Of a stretch of 64,000 nucleotides of DNA, positions 52,647-61,828 are shown piece by piece. A program made the position numbers and the translations under genes. Positions within the stretch are counted from its first letter, which is position 1, and each line of letters opens with the position of its first letter. Under the pieces are notes generated by a model. It worked only from the letters and a program-made list of their open reading frames with translations. It was not told the DNA's origin and searched no databases. The stretch comes from JBEKHT01 sp049511715 (GTDB lineage: Bacteria > Chloroflexota > Anaerolineae > Anaerolineales > RBG-16-64-43), in NCBI GenBank assembly GCA_049511715.1, contig JBEKXU010000014.1, positions 15,588 to 79,587 of the forward strand, in the 5' to 3' direction.

Positions 52647-53240
52647 GTGCTCGCGCTCGTTGGATTCGTCTTTGCTCTGGGGGGGGCCAGCGCGCTACTT
52701 CTCCTGCGAGATTGGCGTCGCATGCTTGTGGCCTTTGCCATTCAGTCCGCGGGCGCCGGGCTAGTCGCCTGGACCATGGTCCCTGCGGGCCTCGCCGCCG
52801 CGGAGACCCTTTCCGGTTGGTTTGCCGGCGCAACCATCGCGGTTTCGGTTCTGCGCGCCAGTTCCCCGCTGCCGCAGGAGAGCACGGCTCCGGCCAACAG
52901 CGTATTCCGCGGATTGGCCCTGCTGATGATCCTGGTGGCGATCGCGAACCTGCTGCCGGATATTGGGGCGCTCTTAGGCGGTCCTCCCTTCCAGGTTACC
53001 CTTGCGGCCAGCTCCCTGGCGGGGGCGGGATTTCTCATTCTGGGATTGACGGAGCAACCTCTCAGGACAGGGCTGGGACTCCTGACCACACTTCAAGGAT
53101 TCGAGTTGGCCTACCTTTGGAGCGAGCGTTCTCTGCTGGTCATCGCGCTCCTGGCGACGGTCAATCTGGCGATCGCCCTGGCCTGCGCCTACCTGAACGC
53201 CGTTGAAAGCCAGGGCCGAAGCCGGGAGGCCAGAGGGTGA
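52647..53240 (+). CDS. HyfE-like duplicated NuoK-type membrane subunit
   Basis: A 197-aa protein with six or seven membrane helices that reads as two NuoK/MnhC-like repeats, the HyfE plan. The first buried Glu of NuoK is Q33 in repeat 1 but E153 (QGFELAYLW) in repeat 2; the second is E53 (LAAAETLSG) in repeat 1 but N173 in repeat 2. The two halves thus keep complementary residues. The GTG follows GGGGAGGAGG. It overlaps the next gene by GTGA. Confidence 0.65.
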   Translation: MLALVGFVFALGGASALLLLRDWRRMLVAFAIQSAGAGLVAWTMVPAGLAAAETLSGWFAGATIAVSVLRASSPLPQESTAPANSVFRGLALLMILVAIANLLPDIGALLGGPPFQVTLAASSLAGAGFLILGLTEQPLRTGLGLLTTLQGFELAYLWSERSLLVIALLATVNLAIALACAYLNAVESQGRSREARG

Positions 53241-54661
53241 ATTCTCCGCTCATCTTCATCGCAGTCCCGTTCCTGGCCGCGATTGCTTCCTATGGGTTGT
53301 ATCCCTCGCGCCCCCGGCTGGCCAAGGGAATCGCCATCCTCCTTTCACTCGCCCTGGCGGGCTTTGCCCTGCTTTTCGCGCCGGGAACGACCCCGGCCTT
53401 GCTGGGCGGTGCGCTGTCGGTGCAACAGTCCTGGACTGTGCTCGGCCGTTCCTTCGTGTTCGAGCCCAGTGCTCAACCGGCGTTGATCTTCCTCCATTTG
53501 GCGGGGGCCTTCCTTTTCCTTGGCACTCTGGCGATTCCGGTTCACCGAACCTTCGTGCCGGTGGCCCTCGGGGTTCTCGGACTCATGGCGGCGGCGCTGT
53601 TTGTGCGCCCGTTCCTCTATGCCGCTATCTTCCTGGTCCTGATCGCCACATCCTTTGCCGCTCTGCTCTCGGACGCAGGCCATCCGTTTTCGCGAGGTGC
53701 CGCCCGCCTCATCGTGTTGGTCGCCCTAGGCATGCCTTTCATTTTGCTGGCCGGGACCGAGCTGACGGGGCTTCCGCAAATCCCCGAAGACCCTGCTCAG
53801 CTCCAAAGAATTCTAGTGCTGCTGGGGCTAGGCTTTGCTTTCTTCCTGTCGTTTCCGCCCTTCCACTTCTGGCTGGCCGATGTGGCCGATGACTCCCCGC
53901 CCTACGCCGTGGCCTTTGTCCTGACCTTGTTTCAGGGAGCCGTCATTTTTTTTCTGTTGGAGTTCCTGAATGACTATTCCTGGTTGCGCACGATCCCGCA
54001 ACTCTTCCAAACGCTTCAGGTGGCCGGGATCGCCATGAGCCTGCTGGGCGGCGTCCTGGCCCTGGCGCACGACCGGCTGGGTCAGGTGACCGGCGACATT
54101 GCCCTCGCGAACTTGGGCACGATCCTGATTGCCCTTTCGACTGCCCTTCCCGAAGGCGTAGAGGTCGCCATGGTCATGCTCGTGTTGCGTGGTTTAGCCT
54201 TCGGGATCTGGGGACTGGGTTTGCATTTGCTCCGAGAACAGGGCAGGGGGGATTCTATTGAGGACCTGCGAGGACGAGTGCTAACCCAGCCTCTGGCTTG
54301 CAGTGCGGCGATCGTGGCCGGTTTGTCCCTGGCGGGTTTGCCCGGCTTAGCGGGCTTCCCGGGCCTATGGGCAGCTCTGCGGCTACTGGCCGTAAGCCAA
54401 GTGGCCACGCCGGGGGGAGGCGGGATCGTGTTGGTAGTGGTGCTCTCGGTCGGGGCCTCCGTGCTGGCCCTCTTGCGGTTTGCCCACTCGATGCTGGCAG
54501 TCGATGTGCCCCTCAATTTCAATGCCGGAGAGGGGAGGCTTCCTTCCTTTCTCCTGGGCCTGGGCACGATCGCGATCATCGCGATCGGGATTGCCCCGCA
54601 GTGGATACTCCCGCTTCTGGCACGGTCGGCTCTTTACTTCGGCCAACTCACAGCGCCCTAG
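53237..54661 (+). CDS. Degenerate NuoM/HyfF-like (proton-conducting transporter) membrane subunit
   Basis: A 474-aa protein with about 14 membrane helices. The family hallmark PPFHFWLADVADDSPPYAVA (207-226) is recognisable as the helix-7/8 P-F-H-x-W-L-x-D-A segment. The lysine normally five residues before it is F203, and no helix-5 Glu is seen, so the usual proton path residues are lost. It overlaps the upstream HyfE-like gene by 4 nt and is followed by a strong terminator. Confidence 0.68.
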   Translation: MNSPLIFIAVPFLAAIASYGLYPSRPRLAKGIAILLSLALAGFALLFAPGTTPALLGGALSVQQSWTVLGRSFVFEPSAQPALIFLHLAGAFLFLGTLAIPVHRTFVPVALGVLGLMAAALFVRPFLYAAIFLVLIATSFAALLSDAGHPFSRGAARLIVLVALGMPFILLAGTELTGLPQIPEDPAQLQRILVLLGLGFAFFLSFPPFHFWLADVADDSPPYAVAFVLTLFQGAVIFFLLEFLNDYSWLRTIPQLFQTLQVAGIAMSLLGGVLALAHDRLGQVTGDIALANLGTILIALSTALPEGVEVAMVMLVLRGLAFGIWGLGLHLLREQGRGDSIEDLRGRVLTQPLACSAAIVAGLSLAGLPGLAGFPGLWAALRLLAVSQVATPGGGGIVLVVVLSVGASVLALLRFAHSMLAVDVPLNFNAGEGRLPSFLLGLGTIAIIAIGIAPQWILPLLARSALYFGQLTAP

Positions 54662-54668
54662 ACAAAAC

Positions 54669-54688
54669 GTGCGGGCCAGCGCCCGCAC
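54669..54688. terminator. bidirectional terminator hairpin
   Basis: GTGCGGGC, loop CAGC, GCCCGCAC: perfect 8-bp stem between the convergent module and BMP operons. T-rich bases follow on both strands (TCAGTTTGTT on plus, GTTTTGTC on minus). Confidence 0.7.
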
Positions 54689-54739
54689 TCAGTTTGTTCA
54701 CGATGCACGGCCGGGTCCGCGCCGGGGCCGGGGCTGAGC

Positions 54740-56017
54740 CTATTGTTTCTCATACGGCTTGCCATCCGCCGCCGGCGCGATCACGCGTCCCACCACCCCG
54801 GTCAGGGCAACCATGGTGACGATGTAGGGCAACATCAGCAGGAAGTCATACGGGATGTTGACCTGCCCGATCAGGATTTGCAGCTTCACCTGCAGGGCTT
54901 CGGAAAACCCAAAGAGCAGGCTGGAGGCGAAGGCTCCCACGGGCGTCCAATTGCCGAAGATCATGGCGGCCAGGGCAATGAAACCATGGCCGTTGGTCAT
55001 CAATTTGTCAAAGCGCCCGACGCTCCCCAGGGTGTAATAGCATCCGGCCAGCCCCGCCAGGAGCCCCCCCAGGATCACGTTCACGTAGCGGGTGCGGAAG
55101 ACGTTGATCCCCACCGTGTCGGCGGCGCGTGGATGCTCCCCCACCGCCCGGGTGCGCAGCCCCCAGCGCGTGCGGAACAGGGCGATCTGGACGATCACCA
55201 GTAGCAGCAGCGCCAACCAGACAATCGGGGTTTGGTCAAAAAGCAGCGGGCCCACGATCGGGATCTTGCCCAGCTCGGGAGCAAGTTCGCTGAAGGTGGG
55301 GAAGGTTTGCTGGGAGTTCAGGTTCGTATATACCTGCATCACGCGCTGGTTGAGGAAGTTGGTGAGCCCCGTGGCGAAGATGTTGATGACGGTCCCGCTG
55401 ACAATCTGGTCCATCTTGAAGCGGATCGACATGACCGCATGCCAGGCGGCCAAGAGCGCCCCTACCGCCAAGCCTGCGCCCAACCCCAGAAACAGGCTCC
55501 CCGTGACATTGGCCACAATGACCGAGGCGAAGGCCGCGCCCAGCATCATTCCCTCGATCGCAATATTGATCACGGCCGAGCGCTCACACAAGACGCCGCT
55601 GAGCGCACCCAGCAAAAGGGGGCAAGCCAGCTGCAGGGTAGCGGAAAGGATCCCGATCAGGCTGAAGGAGGTCCCCCGGCCCGCCCACACCAGGAAGGAT
55701 ACCAGGAAGGATAGGCTTACCATCCCCAGCAGCCAGCCCGTGCGCCGGAAACCGTGCAGGAGGTGGTACAGGGCTAAGATTACCACGAGCGCGGAAAGGA
55801 CCCAGACCACCGGCAGAACGGGTACGATGATATCCGGCATGCGCACCAGTTCGATCGAGCGAGTCGTGTTCAACTCCAGCTTGGCGATCTCCCCGGGCCG
55901 GGCATCCCGCGAGAAAACCAGGGCCATGAACAGGCCCACCAACAGATAGAACACGCTCAAGATGTAGCGCCGGGAGATGGGGGCTACCGCCTCGCGAGTC
56001 CTTGCCATCACTGCCAT
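54740..56017 (-). CDS. ABC transporter permease, BmpC/NupC-like (simple sugar/nucleoside type)
   Basis: A 425-aa membrane protein of the BPD_transp_2 (RbsC/NupQ) family with about ten helices. The family loops LCERSAVINIAIEGMMLGAAFAS and RTRAVGEHPRAADTVGINVF are visible. It is the last gene of an operon with a second permease 4 nt upstream, an ATPase and a BMP-family binding protein. GGAGG precedes the ATG. Imports nucleosides, purines or similar solutes. Confidence 0.9.
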   Translation of the reverse strand: MAVMARTREAVAPISRRYILSVFYLLVGLFMALVFSRDARPGEIAKLELNTTRSIELVRMPDIIVPVLPVVWVLSALVVILALYHLLHGFRRTGWLLGMVSLSFLVSFLVWAGRGTSFSLIGILSATLQLACPLLLGALSGVLCERSAVINIAIEGMMLGAAFASVIVANVTGSLFLGLGAGLAVGALLAAWHAVMSIRFKMDQIVSGTVINIFATGLTNFLNQRVMQVYTNLNSQQTFPTFSELAPELGKIPIVGPLLFDQTPIVWLALLLLVIVQIALFRTRWGLRTRAVGEHPRAADTVGINVFRTRYVNVILGGLLAGLAGCYYTLGSVGRFDKLMTNGHGFIALAAMIFGNWTPVGAFASSLLFGFSEALQVKLQILIGQVNIPYDFLLMLPYIVTMVALTGVVGRVIAPAADGKPYEKQ

Positions 56018-56021
56018 AGGC

Positions 56022-57317
56022 CTAGCCTCCCCCCCACCCGCGCGTGAAGACTGCTTGGACGCCGCCCTCCACCTTCAGCCGGTAGATAAAGCGGATCGTA
56101 GCTGGCGCGGCAACGAACATGATCACGAACGCCTGGACAATGGAGACAATGTCAATCGGGATGCCCGCCAGAGCCTGCATCGCTGTGGCCCCGTTGCTCA
56201 GGGCGCCGAAAAGCAGCGACGCGAGCACAACCCCCAGAGGGTTGCTCCCCCCCATCAGGGCCAGGGCAATTGAGTTGTAGCCGTAGCCCGGGGAAAAGCT
56301 TTGAGAGATGCTGTGGTTCACACCCATCACCTCTCCCGCTCCGCCCATTGCCGCCAAGGCTCCCGAGAGGGCCATGGCCAGGACGAAATTGCGCGTGATA
56401 TTGATCCCGGCATACTTGGCGGCCCGCAGGTTCGAGCCGACGGTGCGAAGCTCGAAGCCGAGAGTCGTCCGCCACAGGAACCAGAACATGGCTCCGGCCA
56501 TGACCAGCGCGATGAGGAACCCCGCGTGCAAGCGAATGGGGTCCGGAAAGAACTTGGGAAGATAGGCGCTCGTCTGGATATCGGGTGAAATCGGGATGTA
56601 GCCGGTCGACCCACCCCGCTTCATCGGCCCGTTCAGCAGAAAGTCCGCCAAGTTGAAAGCCACGTAATTCATCATCATGGTATTGATGACTTCGTGCGCC
56701 CCCGTTTTGGCCTTCAGGTAGCCAGGGATCCCAGCCCAGACCGCCCCCGCCAGCGCGGCCGCCAGAAGGGTCAGCGGCGCATGGATGATCCAGGGCAGGC
56801 CGGTGAACCGATAGCCCACATACGCCGCCGTGAGCGCCCCAATGTAGATCTGCCCCTCCGCTCCGATGTTGAATAAGCCGCATTTGAATCCGAGCGCCAC
56901 GGCCAGCCCGGCGAAGATGTACGGCGTGGCGGCGACGAGGCTTTCGCTGAAGGGGTAAAAGGCTTGAATCAGCCCATTCGTTTGGCCGGTCGCAAGGTAC
57001 GTACGGATTGCTACCACGATCGCGGCCGGACTTCCGATGGCACCTAGGAACAGGGCGGTATAGGCGCTGGCCACCTCGTTCCAGGAGATCGCCAGGGCGT
57101 GGACTGGGCTCTGGAAGAAATTCCCGTAGGCCGCCAGAATCACGGGGTCGGAGGCAAGAATGAAGAAGGCGCTGATCACCAGGGCGGTGAAGAGCGCCAG
57201 GACGGGAATCGAGAGCGTGTTCAGGACCTGCCAGATCGCGTTCCGGGCCCGGGGCTGGGAGGCCGGTCCCTCCCGGCCGATTCCGGGTTGGGTCTCCTTT
57301 TGGACTGAAGTACCCAT
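56022..57317 (-). CDS. ABC transporter permease, BmpB/NupP-like
   Basis: A 431-aa BPD_transp_2 permease. The conserved FKCGLFNIGAEGQIYIGALTAAYVG segment (residues read near 145-170) and RTVGSNLRAAKYAGIN are typical of nucleoside/BMP permease 1. It carries a short polar N-terminus. AAGGAG lies 5 nt before the ATG. It pairs with the second permease to form the channel. Confidence 0.9.
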   Translation of the reverse strand: MGTSVQKETQPGIGREGPASQPRARNAIWQVLNTLSIPVLALFTALVISAFFILASDPVILAAYGNFFQSPVHALAISWNEVASAYTALFLGAIGSPAAIVVAIRTYLATGQTNGLIQAFYPFSESLVAATPYIFAGLAVALGFKCGLFNIGAEGQIYIGALTAAYVGYRFTGLPWIIHAPLTLLAAALAGAVWAGIPGYLKAKTGAHEVINTMMMNYVAFNLADFLLNGPMKRGGSTGYIPISPDIQTSAYLPKFFPDPIRLHAGFLIALVMAGAMFWFLWRTTLGFELRTVGSNLRAAKYAGINITRNFVLAMALSGALAAMGGAGEVMGVNHSISQSFSPGYGYNSIALALMGGSNPLGVVLASLLFGALSNGATAMQALAGIPIDIVSIVQAFVIMFVAAPATIRFIYRLKVEGGVQAVFTRGWGGG

Positions 57318-57346
57318 CCGTTCTCCTTCCTGCGTCCGCCCGATCG

Positions 57347-58891
57347 CTAAGCCGGGACCGCTGCCGGGACCCGTTCCTCTCCAGGGTGGATGCCCGCCAT
57401 GAGCAGGCCGAGCTGCTCCGGCGTCGCGGCTCCCCCCACAACCGTCTCTATGATTTGGCCCCGAAACATGACCGCGATGCGATCGGAGAGGGACATGATC
57501 TCATCCAGCTCCGGTGACACCAGCAGGACCGCACAACCCTGGTCCCGCTTTTCCACCAGACGCTGATGGATATACTCGATCGAACCCACATCCAGCCCGC
57601 GAGTCGGCTGGGAGGCAATCAGCAACTGGATGGGCCGGGAGAATTCGCGCGCCACAATCACTTTCTGTTGGTTCCCGCCCGAAAGCCCGGAGGTCAGAGC
57701 CAGCACGCTCGGAGTGCGGATGTCGAATTGACGCACCAACTCCGCCGCGGACGCTAGCACCGCCCCTGCTTGCAACTCCATCCCTCGCGCAAAGGGTGGA
57801 AGGTAGTAGGTGTTCAGAACCAGGTTGTCGGCCACGGGGTAGCTCAGGACCAAGCCATCCCGTTGCCGGTCTTCGGGGATGTGGGCGACGCCTTGCTCGA
57901 GGATCCGGCGAGGACTGGCATGGGTTGTGTCGTGCCCCAGGATATGCACCTCCCCCCCGCTCACTGGCCGCAGCCCGGTGAGACCCTCGACCAGCTCCGT
58001 CTGGCCATTCCCCTGCACTCCAGCCACCCCCAGGATTTCCCCCGCCCGCACCTCCAGGGAGAGCCCATTCACGGCCATCTGTTTGCGGTCGTCGCGGACC
58101 TGCAGGTCTTTGATCTCCAGGACCACCGGCCCCATCCGGGCTGGCGCTTTGTCGACGGTGAGGATGACTTCGCGCCCGACCATCATCCGGGCGAGCGTTG
58201 CCAGGCTCGTGTCCGCCGGCCGGGTTGTTCCCACAACCTTCCCATCGCGCAACACCGTGATGCGGTCCGCGATATCCATCACTTCCTTCAGCTTGTGAGA
58301 GATGAAGATAACGGAAACCCCGCGCGCCACCAGTTCGCGGATCACCTTGAAGAGGTCTTCAACCTCCTGCGGGGTCAGGACCGCGGTCGGTTCATCCAGG
58401 ATCAGGATGTTGGCCTGACGATAGAGGATCTTCACGATCTCGACCCGTTGCTGCGCGCCCACAGAGAGATCCTGTACGCGTGCGGCCGGGTCCACTTGGA
58501 GCCCATACTGGTCGGCAATGTCGCGAATGCGGCGAGCGACACTCTCGCGGTCAAGGAAGAGCCCGTAGTGGAGAGTCTCCACCCCGAGCATCACATTCTC
58601 GGTTACGGTAAAGGGGGGCACCAGCATGAAATGCTGGTGGACCATGCCAATCCCCAGGCGCAGGGCATCCTCCGGGCTTGTGATCTTGGCCTCGCTCCCG
58701 TGCACGAGGATCGTGCCTTCGTCCGGGGTGTAGAGCCCATAGAGGATGTTCATCAGGGTAGTCTTGCCGGCCCCGTTCTCGCCCAGCAGGGCATGGACCT
58801 CCCCCTGCTCCAAGGTCAGATGAATGTGATCATTGGCGAGGACACCGGGGAACCGCTTGGTGATGCCCTGCAGTTCAAAGACCGGAGGCAT
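57347..58891 (-). CDS. Duplicated ABC ATPase of a nucleoside/sugar (BMP-type) importer
   Basis: A 514-aa protein with two ABC domains. Domain 1 has Walker A LLGENGAGKTTLMN, signature LSVGAQQRVEI and Walker B ILILDEPTAVL. Domain 2 has a degenerate P-loop (GVAGVQGNGQTELVEGL) and signature LSGGNQQKVIVAREF, as in RbsA/MglA/NupO. The ATG at 58891 has AGGAGCG 8 nt away; a GTG at 58897 is possible. A 14-bp hairpin separates it from the binding-protein gene upstream. Confidence 0.92.
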   Translation of the reverse strand: MPPVFELQGITKRFPGVLANDHIHLTLEQGEVHALLGENGAGKTTLMNILYGLYTPDEGTILVHGSEAKITSPEDALRLGIGMVHQHFMLVPPFTVTENVMLGVETLHYGLFLDRESVARRIRDIADQYGLQVDPAARVQDLSVGAQQRVEIVKILYRQANILILDEPTAVLTPQEVEDLFKVIRELVARGVSVIFISHKLKEVMDIADRITVLRDGKVVGTTRPADTSLATLARMMVGREVILTVDKAPARMGPVVLEIKDLQVRDDRKQMAVNGLSLEVRAGEILGVAGVQGNGQTELVEGLTGLRPVSGGEVHILGHDTTHASPRRILEQGVAHIPEDRQRDGLVLSYPVADNLVLNTYYLPPFARGMELQAGAVLASAAELVRQFDIRTPSVLALTSGLSGGNQQKVIVAREFSRPIQLLIASQPTRGLDVGSIEYIHQRLVEKRDQGCAVLLVSPELDEIMSLSDRIAVMFRGQIIETVVGGAATPEQLGLLMAGIHPGEERVPAAVPA

Positions 58892-58908
58892 TCCCACCGC
58901 TCCTAGAA

Positions 58909-58944
58909 TTCGGCGGTGCAGGTCGACCGCCCTGCACCGCCGAA
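58909..58944 (-). other. 14-bp perfect hairpin between the binding-protein and ATPase genes
   Basis: TTCGGCGGTGCAGG, 8-nt loop, then the exact reverse complement. It lies just upstream of the ATPase ribosome-binding site and has no T run, suggesting an mRNA-stability or attenuation element rather than a full terminator. Confidence 0.65.
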
Positions 58945-58966
58945 GGTAGGTGATTCCGACGGAGGC

Positions 58967-60082
58967 TTACGGTTGCAGCTTCGGTGCGCCCGTGGGTATC
59001 GCACCACTAATTATCCCTTGCCTGACCTGGGCCAGCTCGGCCTGGAGAGACGCAGGGACCTGGCTGCTCAGATTATGGAACGGGGCGAGGCCGACACCGT
59101 TGTTGGCCAGGGTGCCCACAAAGTTGTGGCCGCCCTGGAAGTTGCCGTCAATTACAGACTTGATGGTGCCTTCCACGGCCACGTCCATGTTCTTTTCCAC
59201 GCTGGTCAAGAGGACGGGGCAGGCGTCGGGAACGGAAATGCACTGATCCGTGTCCACGCCGATGGCCAATACGCCATCCGCCTTCGCGGCCGTAAAGGCA
59301 CCGGTCCCAGTGAGGCCAGCAACCGGCATGACGATATCGGCTCCTTCGTCAATCAGCGACTGCGCCGCCGTCTTGCCCGCATCCGGATCGGTGAAGCTAC
59401 CCGTGAACAACCCCTTGCTGGACGCGGTATCCCATCCCAAGACGGCTACCTTCGTGTTGTGCTTGGTATTATAGTAGTCCACACCGGCCTGGAATCCGAT
59501 CATGTAAATGGTCACGGTCGGCAGCTGCAGGCCGCCGTATTCGCCCACCTTGCCGGTCTTGGTCATCCCCGCGGCCAAGTACCCTCCCAGGAACGCGGCT
59601 TGATCCGTCTGGAAGGTCAATCCGCGCACATTCGCGATCGCTGTATTCGAGCCGCAGTCTTTGCCGATCACCGCGCCTGGATAGCAGTCCGGGTACGAAT
59701 AGTCCACGATCGCGAAATTCACCTTCGGGTTGGCGATAGCCTCTTTCGCCGTCGCCGGGCCCAGAAGGTACCCGACCGTGACGATCATGGGATACCCTTC
59801 CTGGATGAAGGTGATGATGTTCTTGTCGTAGTCGGTCTGCTGACGCGACTGCAGGTATGTGCCTTGAACGCCATAATCCTTAATGGCGTCCAGCACGCCC
59901 TTATACGCAGTCTGGTTGAAGGACTTGTCGTCGATGCCGCCGATGTCGGTGACCAACGCAACCCTGAGAGACGGGGCAGACGTGGGCGGAACTGCCGTAG
60001 CCGTTGCAGCTGGCGCGCAAGCGGCCAGCGCCATGGAGGCGACGACTACAAAGGACAGAATTGCGAGCAACTTCTTGGCCAT
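58967..60082 (-). CDS. BMP-family (BmpA/PnrA-like) substrate-binding lipoprotein
   Basis: A 371-aa lipoprotein precursor with lipobox SMALAAC (C22). The mature part begins with a BMP-domain strand (LRVALVTDIGGIDDKSFNQTAYKG, first strand of BmpA/PnrA) and continues with TVGYLLGPATAKEAIANPKV. BMP proteins bind purine nucleosides in characterised cases. AGGAGGAG precedes the ATG. It leads the four-gene importer operon. Confidence 0.93.
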   Translation of the reverse strand: MAKKLLAILSFVVVASMALAACAPAATATAVPPTSAPSLRVALVTDIGGIDDKSFNQTAYKGVLDAIKDYGVQGTYLQSRQQTDYDKNIITFIQEGYPMIVTVGYLLGPATAKEAIANPKVNFAIVDYSYPDCYPGAVIGKDCGSNTAIANVRGLTFQTDQAAFLGGYLAAGMTKTGKVGEYGGLQLPTVTIYMIGFQAGVDYYNTKHNTKVAVLGWDTASSKGLFTGSFTDPDAGKTAAQSLIDEGADIVMPVAGLTGTGAFTAAKADGVLAIGVDTDQCISVPDACPVLLTSVEKNMDVAVEGTIKSVIDGNFQGGHNFVGTLANNGVGLAPFHNLSSQVPASLQAELAQVRQGIISGAIPTGAPKLQP

Positions 60083-60250
60083 TATCTCCTCCTACAGGAA
60101 TGGCTTGGCGTGATCTGCTGGTTCCATATCGGATCAGTCAGGGGCTCCTCCGGGACCTTCCTCCTTTCTGGCACGGGGCCAGATACGTTGACTACGCCAA
60201 TAGTAACACCGGGTCGGAGAGTCCGCAACCGCAGACCGACTCGCGGATCG

Positions 60251-61414
60251 TTATCTTCCAATAACCTCCCAGGGTGCTGCCCCAATAGGGTCATTCAGAA
60301 CGTGCAAGATCTCGTCGCGCACATCGGCGAACACATCCGCCGCCGCCCGCATCAACCCATAGTCTCCGGCCAACATCATGTCGCCATACGGAGCCGCAAA
60401 GTACGGGTGGAGACTGGAACCTAGCATGAGATCTCGGCGTGGCCCAACAACCACCACGGGGCTGTTCTCCGCTCCGAGCCGAAGCGGAACCTTGCGATAC
60501 ACCAAAGCCCCGTGTCCCTGGGAGATGAATACCTCCTCGTTCGTCAGCTTCCCGTTGGCCAGACCTCGCAAGAGCCGCTCCAGTCGGCTTCGGTCCAGAA
60601 GGCCCGTGTGATGCTCGAAGAGTCCTTCGATGCGGAAGGAGCGTTTCCTCTGGGCTCGACGCAAGCGAAATCCGAGCACATGGAAGTTGCCCACGTTGAC
60701 CACCAGTAGACGGTCTTTGCACGCCACAAATGGATCCTGTAGTGCCCCCAGCACGGCCGCCGCGCCGCTGTCCATCAGCATCAGCCGGGGGGCGATTCCG
60801 AGCGCGCTGTCCTCAATTGCTCGCAATCGCGTGAGTGGCGCGGGAAGACAGCCCTGCGCGAACGCAAGCGAGGATAGACTTCCGGACGAGTGGATGCGCT
60901 CATGCAACTGCTCAAAGCGGAACCGCCTGTCGGAAACGCCGCGCGGGGCATAGCCGTGATCAAACGCGGCAATCAGAACAACCTGCGGACGCAAGTCCAC
61001 CCCCAGGGCAGAAAAGGAACGCACCAGCGTCCCAAAGTCAAAGTCGGCGAGCAAAATGCGCCGCACTCTCGCGGGCAGACCTGCGGCCTCCTCCTCCGAC
61101 ACGACCCGAATGCCCATCTCCGCTTGCACCCGCTCCAGATCATCATCGAATGACCGCGCCGCATCAGGAGTAGCATAGATCGGATGGCCTGCGTGCACGT
61201 GATCCTCGGCCGCCCATTGGCTGGGTCCTCCTCCCATGGTCCTGCCCAGAAGCAAGATGGCCTCGCCGCGGCGGGTGCTTTCCCGGATGGACTCGCCTAC
61301 GACCAAGGTGGGGGAGGGTGCAACGATCCGGTAGGCATTCTCCGGAGCTAGCCTCGTGTTCAGGTAGAGCACATCCTGGGTCCCGGTCCCAATGTCCACC
61401 GCAAGGATATTCAA
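60251..61414 (-). CDS. DUF1786 family protein, ASKHA-like ATPase fold
   Basis: A 387-aa protein beginning NILAVDIGTGTQDVLYL, which resembles the phosphate-1 loop of the actin/hexokinase/Hsp70 ATPase superfamily; a second loop is read in LLVVNVGNFHVLGF. It matches DUF1786 by these features and length. Members have no known reaction. The TTG at 61414 was chosen because GGAGGGTG lies just upstream; a TTG at 61426 would place that site inside the gene. It lies between the BMP transporter and the candidate origin. Confidence 0.75.
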   Translation of the reverse strand: MNILAVDIGTGTQDVLYLNTRLAPENAYRIVAPSPTLVVGESIRESTRRGEAILLLGRTMGGGPSQWAAEDHVHAGHPIYATPDAARSFDDDLERVQAEMGIRVVSEEEAAGLPARVRRILLADFDFGTLVRSFSALGVDLRPQVVLIAAFDHGYAPRGVSDRRFRFEQLHERIHSSGSLSSLAFAQGCLPAPLTRLRAIEDSALGIAPRLMLMDSGAAAVLGALQDPFVACKDRLLVVNVGNFHVLGFRLRRAQRKRSFRIEGLFEHHTGLLDRSRLERLLRGLANGKLTNEEVFISQGHGALVYRKVPLRLGAENSPVVVVGPRRDLMLGSSLHPYFAAPYGDMMLAGDYGLMRAAADVFADVRDEILHVLNDPIGAAPWEVIGR

Positions 61415-61770
61415 TTCACCCTCCAAAGCGCAAACATCTATTTTCCTTGCATTGGGATGTTTCTAGTAGCCATCGTAGGCGTTGTGGAATTGTGGAGAGG
61501 AGGCCTCAGCCGAGAGTCCGCGAGATCCGGATCCTGTAGTTCACGCGCCGGGACCACCAACCACTTGGGTTGGTCTCCACAAGCCCCTGGACAAAAATTG
61601 TGGAGGAGGCGGTTTGCGGAGGGCAGGAATCAACAGGCTGGCCGAGTTCGATGTCCGACTCCTGGACAAGGCTGAAAGCGGCTCCTGGATGGGACGGGTC
61701 TCAAGGCTATTCTAAGCCAAGGCGATAGGCTTTCCCCAGAACCCATTGTTTTTCCACTGTTTTCGGCTAG

Positions 61771-61779
61771 TTATCCACA
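61771..61779 (+). promoter_or_regulatory. DnaA box, perfect TTATCCACA
   Basis: Exact match to the consensus DnaA box; the centre of the candidate origin array. Confidence 0.75.
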
Positions 61780-61797
61780 GGGCTGAGATCTGTCGGC

Positions 61798-61806
61798 GTA
61801 TCCACA
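61798..61806 (+). promoter_or_regulatory. DnaA box, GTATCCACA
   Basis: One mismatch to the consensus, same direction, 27 nt after the perfect box. Confidence 0.6.
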
Positions 61807-61819
61807 GGCTCCAGACAGG

Positions 61820-61828
61820 TTTTCCACA
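61820..61828 (+). promoter_or_regulatory. DnaA box, TTTTCCACA
   Basis: One mismatch to the consensus, same direction, 22 nt after the previous box. Confidence 0.55.
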
